NCBI GenBank assembly: GCA_021813125.1
Contig: JAKALT010000002.1
Coordinates: 75,424-112,265 of the forward strand
Direction of reading: 5' to 3'
Source: a bacterium
GTDB lineage: Bacteria; Patescibacteriota; Microgenomatia; Curtissbacterales; GWA2-41-24
DNA: 36,842 nt
In this document: piece after piece, positions 1 through 7,685 of the stretch
Layout: each line of letters opens with the position of its first letter
Position numbering within the stretch: position 1 is the stretch's first letter
Position numbers and translations under genes: made by a program
Notes under the pieces: model-generated
Seen by the model: only the letters and a program-made list of their open reading frames with translations
What the model was told of the DNA's origin: nothing
Databases searched by the model: none

Positions 1-1357
1 GGTTATGGCTTGAATGGATTCCTGCCAGCGAACCGTCAAGAAGTTTTAAGCCTTCTTCGGGTACAGAAAGTTCTCCATTTGCCAAAACATCTATTTCGAG
101 TAAATTTAGTATTCTGATGTCTTTTTCCGAGGCTTTTATTTGTTCAATCACCTCTGTCCTGCGCTTAATCAGGTCTACAATCTGCTGTTTGCTATGATTA
201 CTAACGCTTGGCGAATGGTCTGATAGGCCAACATATTCATAACCAAGCTCCTTGCCTTTTTTGACAATAGCCTCAAGGGAGCCTGTTCCCAAATCATGAC
301 TAGGTTCAATCGGATAGCTCGAATGCAGATGGATATCGCCTTTTATATCTCCGATTTTTACTAAATTTGGCAATTTGCTCTTTAGCGCCGCCTCGATTTC
401 TCCGGAGTCTTCCCTGAGCTCCGGTTCGATATATTCCATGCCTAAAAATTTGTAAAATGATTTTTCATCTTTGAATTTATAGATTTTGCCGTGAAATTTA
501 ATGCCATGCTCGGAAAGGGACATGCCTTTTTTAAGGGCGTATTCCCTAAGAGCAATATTGTGGTTTTTTGAACCTGTAAAATGCTGCAGGAGTGCCCCAA
601 ACGAATCCTGCGCAAGAACCTTGAGATCTATTTGCATTCCATTTTTAAGAACCACCGAGGACGCCATAGGGCCAGCGCCCAAAATACGGGCATTTTCCTT
701 AAACTTTTTAAAGTGCTCTATGACCTTTTGCGGGTTATCCGACGACACCGCAATATCGATATCGCCAACTGTTGCTACCATTCTACGAAGCGAGCCCAAA
801 GGTATTGCTTCGTAGCAATACCTTTCCTGTTTCAGGTAATTTACTATGCGTTCAGCTACGGGGAAGGCGAATGTCAGCGGGTATCTATTTACCTTTTGTT
901 TGAACTGTGAAATAGAGGCTAAAATTTCGGTTTCGCTTTTTTCTCCAAAACCGGCTAATTTTCTGATTTTGCCGTTTCGGGCTGCGTTTTCAAGATCCGC
1001 AATATTTTTAAGTTTTAGCTTGGATGCCAAAATATAAGCAGTTTTTGGGCCCATGCCGGGTATATCTAAAAAATCAAACATTGCCGGAGGTAAATCTTTT
1101 TTGATCTCTTCGAAGTGTTTTACCTTGCCAGTTTTAAAAAGTTCGTCTAAGTGCCCCTTGATGCCTTTTCCAATTCCGGGCACAGAATCAAGGTTGCCTT
1201 CCTCCCATAAATCTTTAAGTTCGCTTGTGGCTTTTTCGGTACTGTCTGCCGCTTTTTCATAAGCCACGATTTTAAACCTGTCGCCGTTTTTTACGGTATA
1301 GGCAGCTGCTATTGAGTAGAAAAGTCTAGCGATGTCTTTGTTTGTTATATATTTCAT
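1..1357 (-). CDS. polX: PolX-type DNA polymerase beta/PHP protein, 5' part
   Basis: The gene runs off the left edge, so about 452 N-terminal residues are visible. Reading from the ATG at 1357 gives MKYITNKDIARLF, then helix-hairpin-helix segments (VPGIGKGIKG, IPGMGPKTA), then the nucleotidyltransferase signature GSLRRMVATVGDIDIAV with its metal-binding acidic pair. A PHP domain begins with DIHLHSSYP and continues with GLSDHSPS, the histidine/aspartate metal ligands of that fold. This order matches bacterial family X polymerases, which fill short gaps in base excision repair and carry a PHP 3'-5' exonuclease. The C-terminal end of the PHP domain is outside the window. The start is supported by a TATAAT box on the minus strand about 12 nt upstream. 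The identification is firm; the exact repair role is family knowledge. Confidence 0.93.
   Translation of the reverse strand, partial: MKYITNKDIARLFYSIAAAYTVKNGDRFKIVAYEKAADSTEKATSELKDLWEEGNLDSVPGIGKGIKGHLDELFKTGKVKHFEEIKKDLPPAMFDFLDIPGMGPKTAYILASKLKLKNIADLENAARNGKIRKLAGFGEKSETEILASISQFKQKVNRYPLTFAFPVAERIVNYLKQERYCYEAIPLGSLRRMVATVGDIDIAVSSDNPQKVIEHFKKFKENARILGAGPMASSVVLKNGMQIDLKVLAQDSFGALLQHFTGSKNHNIALREYALKKGMSLSEHGIKFHGKIYKFKDEKSFYKFLGMEYIEPELREDSGEIEAALKSKLPNLVKIGDIKGDIHLHSSYPIEPSHDLGTGSLEAIVKKGKELGYEYVGLSDHSPSVSNHSKQQIVDLIKRRTEVIEQIKASEKDIRILNLLEIDVLANGELSVPEEGLKLLDGSLAGIHSSHN
798..825. repeat. Perfect 12-bp hairpin inside the polX coding region
   Basis: Arms AAAGGTATTGCT (798-809) and AGCAATACCTTT (814-825) are exact reverse complements around a 4-nt loop. 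The hairpin encodes part of the stretch just before the GSLRR catalytic motif and does not seem to lengthen the protein compared with the family. There is no U-tract, so it is not an obvious terminator. Confidence 0.8.
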
Positions 1358-1386
1358 TCTGCCGTTTTAATTATATACAATTTCAA

Positions 1387-1416
1387 TTGACACCCAGGCA
1401 AGCTTGAGTGTAAACT
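1387..1416 (+). promoter_or_regulatory. Probable promoter for tRNA-Asp
   Basis: TTGACA (1387-1392), an 18-nt spacer, and TAAACT (1411-1416) lie about 75 nt before the tRNA-Asp gene. The match is good for a housekeeping sigma factor. It may also serve the LysM gene downstream. Confidence 0.5.
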
Positions 1417-1492
1417 ACTTTACGATTGGCGGGATTGTCGCTTTGGATTGCCTTTTAATAAGGAGCAATTAGAGCTCGTGCCCACAAACCTT

Positions 1493-1570
1493 GGGCTCGT
1501 AGTGAAGTCGGCCTATCACGCCTCCCTGTCACGGAGGAGATCGCCGGTTCGAATCCGGTCGGGCCCGCCA
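1493..1570 (+). tRNA. tRNA-Asp (GTC)
   Basis: Acceptor GGGCTCG (1493-1499) pairs with CGGGCCC (1560-1566). The anticodon stem CCTCC/GGAGG holds loop CTGTCAC with anticodon GTC. The T arm is GCCGG-TTCGAAT-CCGGT. Discriminator G is followed by an encoded CCA at 1568-1570, which the other tRNAs in the window lack. Confidence 0.95.
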
Positions 1571-1650
1571 TAATCAGGCTATAGTCAACAGTCTATAAAC
1601 GATAGCCAAAATATTTTCTGCCCCTAATTTCTGCCCAGGAAGGAGGGTTC

Positions 1651-2220
1651 ATGCCTCGAAAAAAGAAAGTTACTAAGGCAGCTACAAAAACAAAGGCTAA
1701 GTCAAAAGTAAATTGGCAGGAAAATTATGCAGGGCTTATACTCGGAGCAATCATTGTAGTCATATTAGGTCTTCTTGTTGCGAATTTCTTTTCCAAAAAA
1801 GGTCAGGAGATCGGAACTGGAGCTAATACCAGTTTAGGTGAAGAACAGCAGCAAGCAGAAAGCCCAAGTCAGTACAAAGTTGAAAGCGGCGATTCTCTTT
1901 CGGCAATTTCCGAAAAAACTTATGGAAGCCAAGACTTCTGGCCTGTTCTGGCACGGGTTAACAATATTGCAAACCCAAACATAATATACGCCGGCAATAA
2001 CCTGGAATTACCGTCTAAGGATAAGGCAAGCGAGATCAAGGCACAGATGACCCAAACGGCATATCAAGTACAATCCGGAGATACTCTTTTTCTGGTTGCA
2101 CAGAAGATGTATGGTGACGGGTCACAGTGGGTGAGAATAGATGTTGCCAATCATGTGGGAAGGTTGCCAAACGGTAACCCGCTGATTTTTGCCGGAAACA
2201 CGCTTATAATACCGCGTTAA
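1651..2220 (+). CDS. Membrane-anchored protein with two LysM domains
   Basis: This 189-aa protein has a lysine-rich N-terminus, one transmembrane helix at about residues 27-47, a Gln/Glu/Ser linker, and two LysM modules at about 74-121 (YKVESGDSLSAIS... AGNNLELP) and 137-188 (YQVQSGDTLFLVA... AGNTLIIP). LysM binds the N-acetylglucosamine backbone of peptidoglycan, so the protein probably sits in the membrane and grips the cell wall; no catalytic domain is present. The start has a strong Shine-Dalgarno AGGAGG at 1641-1646, 4 nt before ATG, unlike many neighbours. It lies 80 nt after tRNA-Asp on the same strand and may be co-transcribed with it. Confidence 0.88.
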   Translation: MPRKKKVTKAATKTKAKSKVNWQENYAGLILGAIIVVILGLLVANFFSKKGQEIGTGANTSLGEEQQQAESPSQYKVESGDSLSAISEKTYGSQDFWPVLARVNNIANPNIIYAGNNLELPSKDKASEIKAQMTQTAYQVQSGDTLFLVAQKMYGDGSQWVRIDVANHVGRLPNGNPLIFAGNTLIIPR

Positions 2221-2259
2221 TTTTAAGAAATCTTCGTTTTTTTGAGGCAGTAAATGCTG

Positions 2260-2265
2260 TATAAT
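2260..2265 (+). promoter_or_regulatory. -10 box for tRNA-Gly
   Basis: A perfect TATAAT lies 17 nt before the first base of the tRNA. No good -35 hexamer is visible at standard spacing. Confidence 0.5.
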
Positions 2266-2282
2266 CTTTTGTGGTTTTAAAC

Positions 2283-2353
2283 GCGGGATTAATACAATGG
2301 TAGTATACTTGCTTCCCAAGCAAGAGACGCGAGTTCGATTCTCGTATCCCGCT
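2283..2353 (+). tRNA. tRNA-Gly (CCC)
   Basis: Acceptor GCGGGAT (2283-2289) pairs with ATCCCGC (2346-2352). The anticodon stem CTTGC/GCAAG holds loop TTCCCAA, anticodon CCC. The T loop is TTCGATT. No CCA is encoded. Confidence 0.94.
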
Positions 2354-2376
2354 CTCGCTATAGACGGTAATTGCAT

Positions 2377-3696
2377 CTACCAAACGTCAACATCACTTTT
2401 TTCAGGACTTGCCAGAGGAACTTGGACAGATACTGAATCCTTTTTGGAACGAGAGAAGGGTGTATTTTCTCTTTCTTTAATATCTGCTTTTTCCTGAGCT
2501 ATCTTAGTAAGTGCCCTTTTTTCAAAACTGGCGAGTTTTTCTTGCCTTGCTTTTGCCAGTTGATCTTCTGTCCAACCATTTGTTTGTTGGTCTCTTTGTA
2601 ATACGTTCTCCCAGTAATTAGGGTTTTGAATAAAACTTCCATTTGTCTGATCTAGATAACCCTCGATGAATTCGGCTGGAACAACGTGCGAGTAGTCTAT
2701 GCCGGCGCCATGTAATTCAATCTTATTTTGAAGCTCTTCGACAAATAGTCCATCATATGGCAGTCTGCCGAAACCTGGATAGTAAACACCTCTCATCTCG
2801 TCAATTACTTGTTCGGTAGGTTGTGGCAAAGCGATTACGATACCATATTCATGGCCTCGATGCGTATTTGCCAGGTGTTGCAAATTATCTTCTAAGTTTT
2901 TCCCTAGTCCGACAGCCACTCCTGACAGGCCTTGATAAGGTTCATGCGCATGCAAGCCAGTTTGCATTATTTCTTGCGCAGTATTTTCAGAGGCTGTTGC
3001 ATGAACAAACCGCACTTTACTTTCTTGAGGCGTCGCTATTTCTCTAAAGGCTGGGAATTGCGCGAATTGCTCGCTTCTTTCTTGTTTTCGTTTTAAAAAC
3101 GCTTCTGTGGCTTCTTTTGCTGTCAAAAGCCTTTCTCCAGGTGTGAACGATACAATTTGCGCAGGGTTTAACTCCGAAAGCACTTCCCTTTGTCCTTCAG
3201 GGTCATCTTTTCGTTGCTTCTTAACGGCATCCAGAATCTCTTTAACTTCGTCTATTCTAATATCACTGTAGTCATATTCTGCCGGAGGAGCTTCTCCTAT
3301 GTCCTGTATCGCCAATGCATACTCTGTTCCGTGAAAATTTTTTAACCAATCGAAGTAGGCTTCGGGGTCGTCTATCGGCATTTTAGCTAACTGTTCTTCA
3401 ACAGTAGGCAATATCTCATCCCATTCAACTTTCTCCCCGCGGCTATTAATGCCTTTTCTGCGAATTGTCCGGCCCTGAATTTCATTTGCAGTTTTCGCTT
3501 TTATAGGCGTTCCAACCGACTCAGACACTTCTCTGGCTGGCTTTGAAGTCAGACGAGATATAATTGAGCTTCTTGCTCTTGCAATAGACGCTAAAAAGTT
3601 AGACTTATGCAAATTCTTTCTGGGTTCGGCTTGGGTCTGGTATGGCTTATCGACCGTCTCAGGCTTTAGTACTTCGTGGCTTAGGTCGCCTGGCAT
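2377..3696 (-). CDS. Conserved-looking 439-aa protein, function unknown
   Basis: I do not recognise a family with certainty. The first 110 residues are basic and low in complexity, with no signal peptide or membrane helix. The middle (about residues 225-360) looks like a folded domain: VRFVHATASENTAQEIMQTGL, then GIVIALPQ and VYYPGFGRLPYDGLFVEE. An early His in an 'H-x-[TS]...A..I...G' pattern recalls RNA 2'-phosphotransferase/ADP-ribosyltransferase-fold proteins, but this is weak and I do not assign it. The C-terminus is charged and helical. It converges on tRNA-Gly. A TAATCT box only 6 nt before ATG suggests a leaderless mRNA. Confidence 0.75.
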   Translation of the reverse strand: MPGDLSHEVLKPETVDKPYQTQAEPRKNLHKSNFLASIARARSSIISRLTSKPAREVSESVGTPIKAKTANEIQGRTIRRKGINSRGEKVEWDEILPTVEEQLAKMPIDDPEAYFDWLKNFHGTEYALAIQDIGEAPPAEYDYSDIRIDEVKEILDAVKKQRKDDPEGQREVLSELNPAQIVSFTPGERLLTAKEATEAFLKRKQERSEQFAQFPAFREIATPQESKVRFVHATASENTAQEIMQTGLHAHEPYQGLSGVAVGLGKNLEDNLQHLANTHRGHEYGIVIALPQPTEQVIDEMRGVYYPGFGRLPYDGLFVEELQNKIELHGAGIDYSHVVPAEFIEGYLDQTNGSFIQNPNYWENVLQRDQQTNGWTEDQLAKARQEKLASFEKRALTKIAQEKADIKERENTPFSRSKKDSVSVQVPLASPEKSDVDVW

Positions 3697-3702
3697 ATCT
3701 AA

Positions 3703-3730
3703 AGATTAGCATATGAACACCTTTTTTCAA
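3703..3730 (-). promoter_or_regulatory. Probable promoter of the 439-aa gene
   Basis: On the minus strand TTGAAA (3725-3730), a 16-nt spacer and TAATCT (3703-3708) precede the ATG at 3696 by 6 nt, so transcription would begin at or next to the start codon. Confidence 0.45.
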
Positions 3731-3737
3731 ACATAAT

Positions 3738-3766
3738 TTGAATCCAATTTTTCAAAAGATTAAAAT
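3738..3766 (+). promoter_or_regulatory. Probable promoter for tRNA-Thr
   Basis: TTGAAT (3738-3743), a 17-nt spacer and TAAAAT (3761-3766) lie 25 nt before the tRNA-Thr gene. Confidence 0.5.
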
Positions 3767-3791
3767 ATAAGTGCATTTTTGATAGAATGAT

Positions 3792-3863
3792 GCCGACCTA
3801 GCTCAACGGTAGAGCAATGCTTTCGTAAAGCAGAGGTTGTGGGTTCGATTCCCGCGGTCGGCT
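3792..3863 (+). tRNA. tRNA-Thr (CGT)
   Basis: Acceptor GCCGACC (3792-3798) pairs with GGTCGGC (3856-3862). The D arm is GCTC/GAGC. The anticodon stem ATGCT/AGCAG (first pair mismatched) holds loop TTCGTAA, anticodon CGT. The T arm is GTGGG-TTCGATT-CCCGC. No complete CCA is encoded. Confidence 0.92.
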
Positions 3864-3936
3864 CAGTTTGACAGTGAATTCGTCTTTTTCGCTTAGCGAA
3901 AAATGTATTTTCTCACCGTCGGCTCAGAAAATTGCT

Positions 3937-4656
3937 GTGAAAAAAATTAGTCGAGTCCAAAGGCTTGCAAGAAAAGAAGAGGGCGATGTCATAAAAAGGA
4001 TTGTAGTCCTTTCTATTTTGAGTGTTGTAATCATTGTTCTCATTTTCACTTTAGGAATCCCGCTTTTAGGAAGCTTTGCAGATTTGCTTGGAAAAACGCT
4101 GGGCAATAAAGGCGGTTCCACCTCTTCGCAATCGCAAATTTCGTCTCCGCCGGTTCTCGAGAATTTACCTTCGGCAACAAATAGTGCCGCTCTTGCCGTT
4201 TCGGGGTTTGCCAGCGACGGAGACAAGGTAGAAATATTCCTAAACTCAACTAAAGTTGGAGAGGCAGACGTTTCGGACGGCAAATTTAAATACGAAAGCG
4301 TAAATCTGCAAAGCGGCGGTAATGAAATAAGTGCAAAGGCTGTATCGGCTTCGGGCAAAGAAAGTGATTCATCCGATCTTAGTAAAGTAACACTAGATAC
4401 AACCCCACCAAAGCTCTCACTAGATAATCCAAGTGAAGGCCAAAGTTTTTCGGGCGTTTCCAGGATAACAGTTGAAGGAACTTCGGACCCTAATGCGGAA
4501 GTTTTGGCAAACGGATTTTTAGCTAATGTCGGAAACGATGGCAAATTTGATGTTGCCATTCCCCTATCGAGCGGCGACAACACAATTGAAGTTAAGGCTA
4601 TTGATAACGCGGGAAATACTACAGTTTTAAAGATAAAAGTCCACGCGAGCCTTTAA
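3937..4656 (+). CDS. Membrane-anchored protein with bacterial Ig-like domains
   Basis: The protein has a short basic cytoplasmic start (KKISRVQRLARKEEGD), one transmembrane helix (RIVVLSILSVVIIVLIF), a Gly/Ser linker and two extracellular beta-sandwich repeats. Each carries the signature of glucodextranase-B/bacterial Ig-like modules: 'DGKFKYESVNLQSGGNEISAKAV' in the first, 'DGKFDVAIPLSSGDNTIEVKAID' in the second, with the linker TLDTTPPKLSLDNPS. Such proteins are cell-surface spacers or adhesion modules. The reading frame is open from a TTG at 3868, only 5 nt after the tRNA. I prefer GTG at 3937, because the extra 23 residues are unlike the rest and come from DNA that partly repeats the tRNA 3' end. 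It ends in a 4-bp overlap with the convergent glycosyltransferase gene. Confidence 0.8.
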   Translation: MKKISRVQRLARKEEGDVIKRIVVLSILSVVIIVLIFTLGIPLLGSFADLLGKTLGNKGGSTSSQSQISSPPVLENLPSATNSAALAVSGFASDGDKVEIFLNSTKVGEADVSDGKFKYESVNLQSGGNEISAKAVSASGKESDSSDLSKVTLDTTPPKLSLDNPSEGQSFSGVSRITVEGTSDPNAEVLANGFLANVGNDGKFDVAIPLSSGDNTIEVKAIDNAGNTTVLKIKVHASL

Positions 4657-5735
4657 GCCACCCAAAACCCGTTTACAAACATTATTGCCAAGGCAGTTTG
4701 GGCTAAAAGAGAAATTGTCCAGATTATGAATCTTATTTTTTTCGCCTCAAGATAATTTCCGAGAATTATAAAAGTCCCAATTGATGAGAGCAAATATCGG
4801 GGCATACTTGTCAGGGTCCCTGTCGAGGCAGGGATAAGTATAGCCAGAGCACTAAAAATCCAGATAGGAACAGGTATTTTTTTGCGGCCAAGAATTAGCA
4901 CAAGTGCAAAAAAAAGTGTCAAATAGACATCCAAATAGTCGTTGAACGGCTTGTTATTTTGAAAAGTCGAAACGTATGCGTATATTGTTGTTATAGGATT
5001 TGTAAGTTGTCTATGCCATGTTGACTCTACTGTTAGAAAATACAAAGGGTCTTTGAACTTTTGAAGCAGGTACAGACAATAAGTGGCAAAAGGTATAAAA
5101 GCCACGGCCATAATTAAGACCCTGTTTATAATTTGTTTCAGGTTCCATTGGTATTCTTTTATTAAACCGATCAAAAGCGAAACTGATAGCGTGATACCGA
5201 CAAAACGCGTAAGGGATGCGGCTCCGACTAGAAACGCAGCGGTTAAATATTTTTTATTCTGAAGTTGCGCGAAAAATAGGGCAATTACTAGCAAAAATAA
5301 TCCTTCGGAATAAACAGCTACTGCAAAAAAAGCAGTAGGAAACATCATTAAGGTTACTGTTGCCGAAAAGGCTGTATTTTTGTTATGTAATTTTTCAGTT
5401 AGCTTGTAAAAGACGTAAAGAAAAATGATAAAAAAAATGTTTGAAACTAAAAGCGCGGCAAGAAGGATGTTGCCAAAAGTCAGTACACTTACGGCTTTTA
5501 TCAGAGCTGGGTATAGAGGAAAAAATGCGTATTCATTCGGCCCAAAATAGCCGTATTTTGCAATGTTTAAAAAATGGCCTCCGTCCCACTGGGCCCACGA
5601 TGCGAAAAAATTAAAATTCTTACCGGGGCCGATTGCTCCAATGCCACCGTTGGCGACCAACGGAAATATTTTGCTTCCTATGTAAGTTGCAATAAATAAT
5701 CCTATTCGCCAAACAAGAAATATTTTAATTATCAT
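4653..5735 (-). CDS. Gpi18/PIG-V-like mannosyltransferase (GT-C fold)
   Basis: This 360-aa membrane protein has about nine hydrophobic helices. After the first helix comes the loop WDGGHFLNIAKYGYFGPNEYAFFPLYP in two adjoining parts; the W-D-x-x-H...GY and AFFPLYP signatures belong to the Gpi18/PIG-V family of dolichyl-phosphate-mannose-using mannosyltransferases. TRFVG and SMPRYLLS further on also fit. The likely role is adding a sugar from a polyprenyl-phosphate donor to a lipid or protein acceptor outside the membrane. The start overlaps the end of the O-antigen ligase-like gene by 11 bp, so the two are translationally coupled and probably serve one surface-glycan pathway. Confidence 0.85.
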   Translation of the reverse strand: MIIKIFLVWRIGLFIATYIGSKIFPLVANGGIGAIGPGKNFNFFASWAQWDGGHFLNIAKYGYFGPNEYAFFPLYPALIKAVSVLTFGNILLAALLVSNIFFIIFLYVFYKLTEKLHNKNTAFSATVTLMMFPTAFFAVAVYSEGLFLLVIALFFAQLQNKKYLTAAFLVGAASLTRFVGITLSVSLLIGLIKEYQWNLKQIINRVLIMAVAFIPFATYCLYLLQKFKDPLYFLTVESTWHRQLTNPITTIYAYVSTFQNNKPFNDYLDVYLTLFFALVLILGRKKIPVPIWIFSALAILIPASTGTLTSMPRYLLSSIGTFIILGNYLEAKKIRFIIWTISLLAQTALAIMFVNGFWVA

Positions 5736-6912
5736 TTTTTGTCGCCAGACCCAATATAAAATAAAATATTAGCATTACTTGGGGGAAAAATAAGGAGTTT
5801 ACAAATTGCGAATCAACGATTAAACCAAAAAAGGCAGCCAGCGCGCCCAGATGTAGAGGATTTTTGGTAGCTTTTGTTTTTAAAATTTTAAAGATGTCCA
5901 GAAGAAAATAAAAATAGATTAAAAGGCCTACTATGCCGGTTGTTGCAGCAACTAAAAGAATGCTCGAGTCGGATCCTCCGCCGGAGTGACCACCGAGAGG
6001 GTTGTCAAAAGAGAAAAAGCCATAATTTGCCTGGGTGTAGCGATAAGTGTTAAAGCCTACACCGACAAAAGGATTGTCTTTGGCAACTGTCAGGGCATTT
6101 TGCCAACTTTCCAACCTGGCCTCTGCCGTTTCGTCTATTGTGAGGGCCCCAATTATTCTATTTCTAACCTGAGGTATTAAAGAGAAGGAAGCGGCAAAAA
6201 CAAGAATTGACACTAAAAGAACTCTGGGTGCTTTTATGACCCCTAAAGTTGCCATAACAGTCGCAACCGCTAAATACGCGCTCCTGGAAAAGGTTAAGAT
6301 AATTGCCAAGACAAATACTATTAAACAAATAAGGTAATATTTTTTGCTTTTGTACAAATAAAAGGAAAGAGAGATAGCAGAAAGAATAACAAAAATCGAT
6401 CCTGAGAAGTTTGGATCCAGCACGGTTGAAACAAGCCTCATTTGATGAGGATCCCAACCGTACATTTGAAGCTGCGATAGATCCGAGAAAAAAATCAACT
6501 GAATAAATCCTATGAATGCATAAACCAATCCTAAAAAAAGAATTGTGTTAATCCATTTTTCTTGTGACTTTATTGCTATGGAGTTATAGACAATCACGCT
6601 TATTGCAAAGTAAGCTATAAAGCGAATTAAAAACAGAGATGAGACTAACACCTGGCCAAAGGTTAATCTGTCCAGTGCAATTATTGTGGAGGCTGTTGCT
6701 GCCAGGCAAAATAACACGAAGGGCTTTATGGAAAGAGGCGGAATTTTAATCGATTTTTTAATAAAAAGAGATCGGTAGAGAAATGCCAAAAGGGTTATTC
6801 CCAAGAAAATGTCCGTTAAGGTCACAGCGCCTGACTGGCCAAGGGGAAGTCTTATAATCTGTCCCGTCAGAAGGGTAGAGAGCGTTGTTACAAGAAGCAA
6901 ATTTACAAGCAT
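5725..6912 (-). CDS. O-antigen ligase/polymerase-like membrane protein
   Basis: The 395-aa protein has about ten to twelve transmembrane helices and one long external loop holding the family's typical segment: WQNALTVAKDNPFVGVGFNTYRY followed by GGHSGGGSDSSILLVAATTG. This is the Wzy_C/O-antigen ligase pattern, with an Arg/Glu before the loop and a conserved His. Family members join or polymerise glycans carried on undecaprenyl phosphate. In a cell probably lacking LPS it would more likely act on exopolysaccharide, teichoic-like polymer or glycoprotein glycans; that is inference. The ATG is 60 nt downstream of tRNA-Val on the same strand with no clear own promoter, so it is probably co-transcribed with the tRNA. 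Confidence 0.85.
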   Translation of the reverse strand: MLVNLLLVTTLSTLLTGQIIRLPLGQSGAVTLTDIFLGITLLAFLYRSLFIKKSIKIPPLSIKPFVLFCLAATASTIIALDRLTFGQVLVSSLFLIRFIAYFAISVIVYNSIAIKSQEKWINTILFLGLVYAFIGFIQLIFFSDLSQLQMYGWDPHQMRLVSTVLDPNFSGSIFVILSAISLSFYLYKSKKYYLICLIVFVLAIILTFSRSAYLAVATVMATLGVIKAPRVLLVSILVFAASFSLIPQVRNRIIGALTIDETAEARLESWQNALTVAKDNPFVGVGFNTYRYTQANYGFFSFDNPLGGHSGGGSDSSILLVAATTGIVGLLIYFYFLLDIFKILKTKATKNPLHLGALAAFFGLIVDSQFVNSLFFPQVMLIFYFILGLATKNDN

Positions 6913-6934
6913 TTTAAAATCGGTGCATGCACTT

Positions 6935-6958
6935 GGATTTGAACCTGCGGCCTTCCAT
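6935..6958 (-). pseudogene. Remnant of a tRNA 3' half
   Basis: This stretch matches the variable loop/T-arm region of the neighbouring tRNA-Val at about 20 of 23 bases (both contain GGATTTGAACCTG on the + strand) but loses the match before the second half of the T stem. No D arm, anticodon arm or acceptor pairing is present. Confidence 0.55.
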
Positions 6959-6971
6959 CGCCTTTATGGTG

Positions 6972-7044
6972 TGGAGTTGACAGGATTTGAACCTGTGGCC
7001 TTTCGTGTGTGATACGAACGCTCTGCCAACTGAGCTACAACTCC
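6972..7044 (-). tRNA. tRNA-Val (CAC)
   Basis: On the minus strand acceptor GGAGTTG (7044-7038) pairs with CAACTCC. The D arm is GCTC/GAGC, the anticodon stem TTCGT/ACGAA holds loop ATCACAC with anticodon CAC, and the T arm is ACAGG-TTCAAAT-CCTGT. The discriminator is A. No CCA is encoded. Confidence 0.94.
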
Positions 7045-7090
7045 AGATGGAGCAGGGATTACTCTGCCGCCTATTTTTGGCGTGCTTCAG

Positions 7091-7118
7091 ATTGCCCCTT
7101 TTCGACTGGGGCAATTTT
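7091..7118 (+). terminator. Hairpin with short T-tract just before lepB
   Basis: Arms ATTGCCCC (7091-7098) and GGGGCAAT (7108-7115) enclose a 9-nt loop and run into TTTT. It resembles a weak rho-independent terminator on the + strand, 22 nt before the lepB start. No + strand gene lies upstream, so it could shield lepB from readthrough or sit in its leader. Confidence 0.45.
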
Positions 7119-7139
7119 AACATAAAATTAAAAGACAAG

Positions 7140-7685
7140 ATGAAAGAAGGTCTTGCTTCAACCATAAAAGAAGTGGCGCAAACGCTTCTTGTTTCTTTTG
7201 GGATATTTTTGATTGTTTATATCTTTTTGATACAGCCCCACAGGGTAAAAGGGGAATCAATGTTCCCTACTTTTGTTGACGGGGAACTGCTTCTTACAGA
7301 AAAAGTTTCTTACCGGTTTTCCCAGCCTCAAAGGGGTGATGTTGTGGTTTTCGAGGCTCCGGTCGGACATAACATTGATTTTATAAAAAGAATTATCGGG
7401 CTTCCCGGCGAACAAATTTCGGTTCAAGACGGTTCTATCTTTATTAACGGGAAAAAACTGGATGAACCTTACCTAAACGTCGAATCACCCGGTGATATGC
7501 AAAAAACACTCGGAAAAAACGAATATTTTGTAATGGGAGACAACAGACCTTCATCTTCCGATTCGAGGGTTTTTGGACCAATAACTGAGGATAAAATTCA
7601 GGGAAGGGTATTTTTTGTTTACTGGCCAATCTTTAGAGGCAAAAGTTCGGACGGGATGAGAGTTATTTCAAGAGTTCATTACTAA
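7140..7685 (+). CDS. lepB: Signal peptidase I
   Basis: The 181-aa protein has one N-terminal transmembrane helix (about residues 14-31) followed by the catalytic serine box VKGESMFPT (Ser40), the QRGDVVVF strand, the catalytic lysine in DFIKRIIGLPGE (Lys83), and the late family box MGDNRPSSSDSR. It cleaves signal peptides on the outer face of the membrane by a Ser/Lys dyad. The length fits the compact Gram-positive-type enzymes. The open frame extends leftward into the tRNA-Val region, but ATG at 7140 puts the membrane helix where the family has it. It overlaps the convergent parB gene by 18 bp. Confidence 0.95.
   Translation: MKEGLASTIKEVAQTLLVSFGIFLIVYIFLIQPHRVKGESMFPTFVDGELLLTEKVSYRFSQPQRGDVVVFEAPVGHNIDFIKRIIGLPGEQISVQDGSIFINGKKLDEPYLNVESPGDMQKTLGKNEYFVMGDNRPSSSDSRVFGPITEDKIQGRVFFVYWPIFRGKSSDGMRVISRVHY

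Noticed and set aside
3924-4583. 219-aa minus-strand frame opposite the Ig-like gene
   Set aside because: The + strand product has clear membrane and Ig-like features; the antisense frame is rich in Ser/Leu without motifs.
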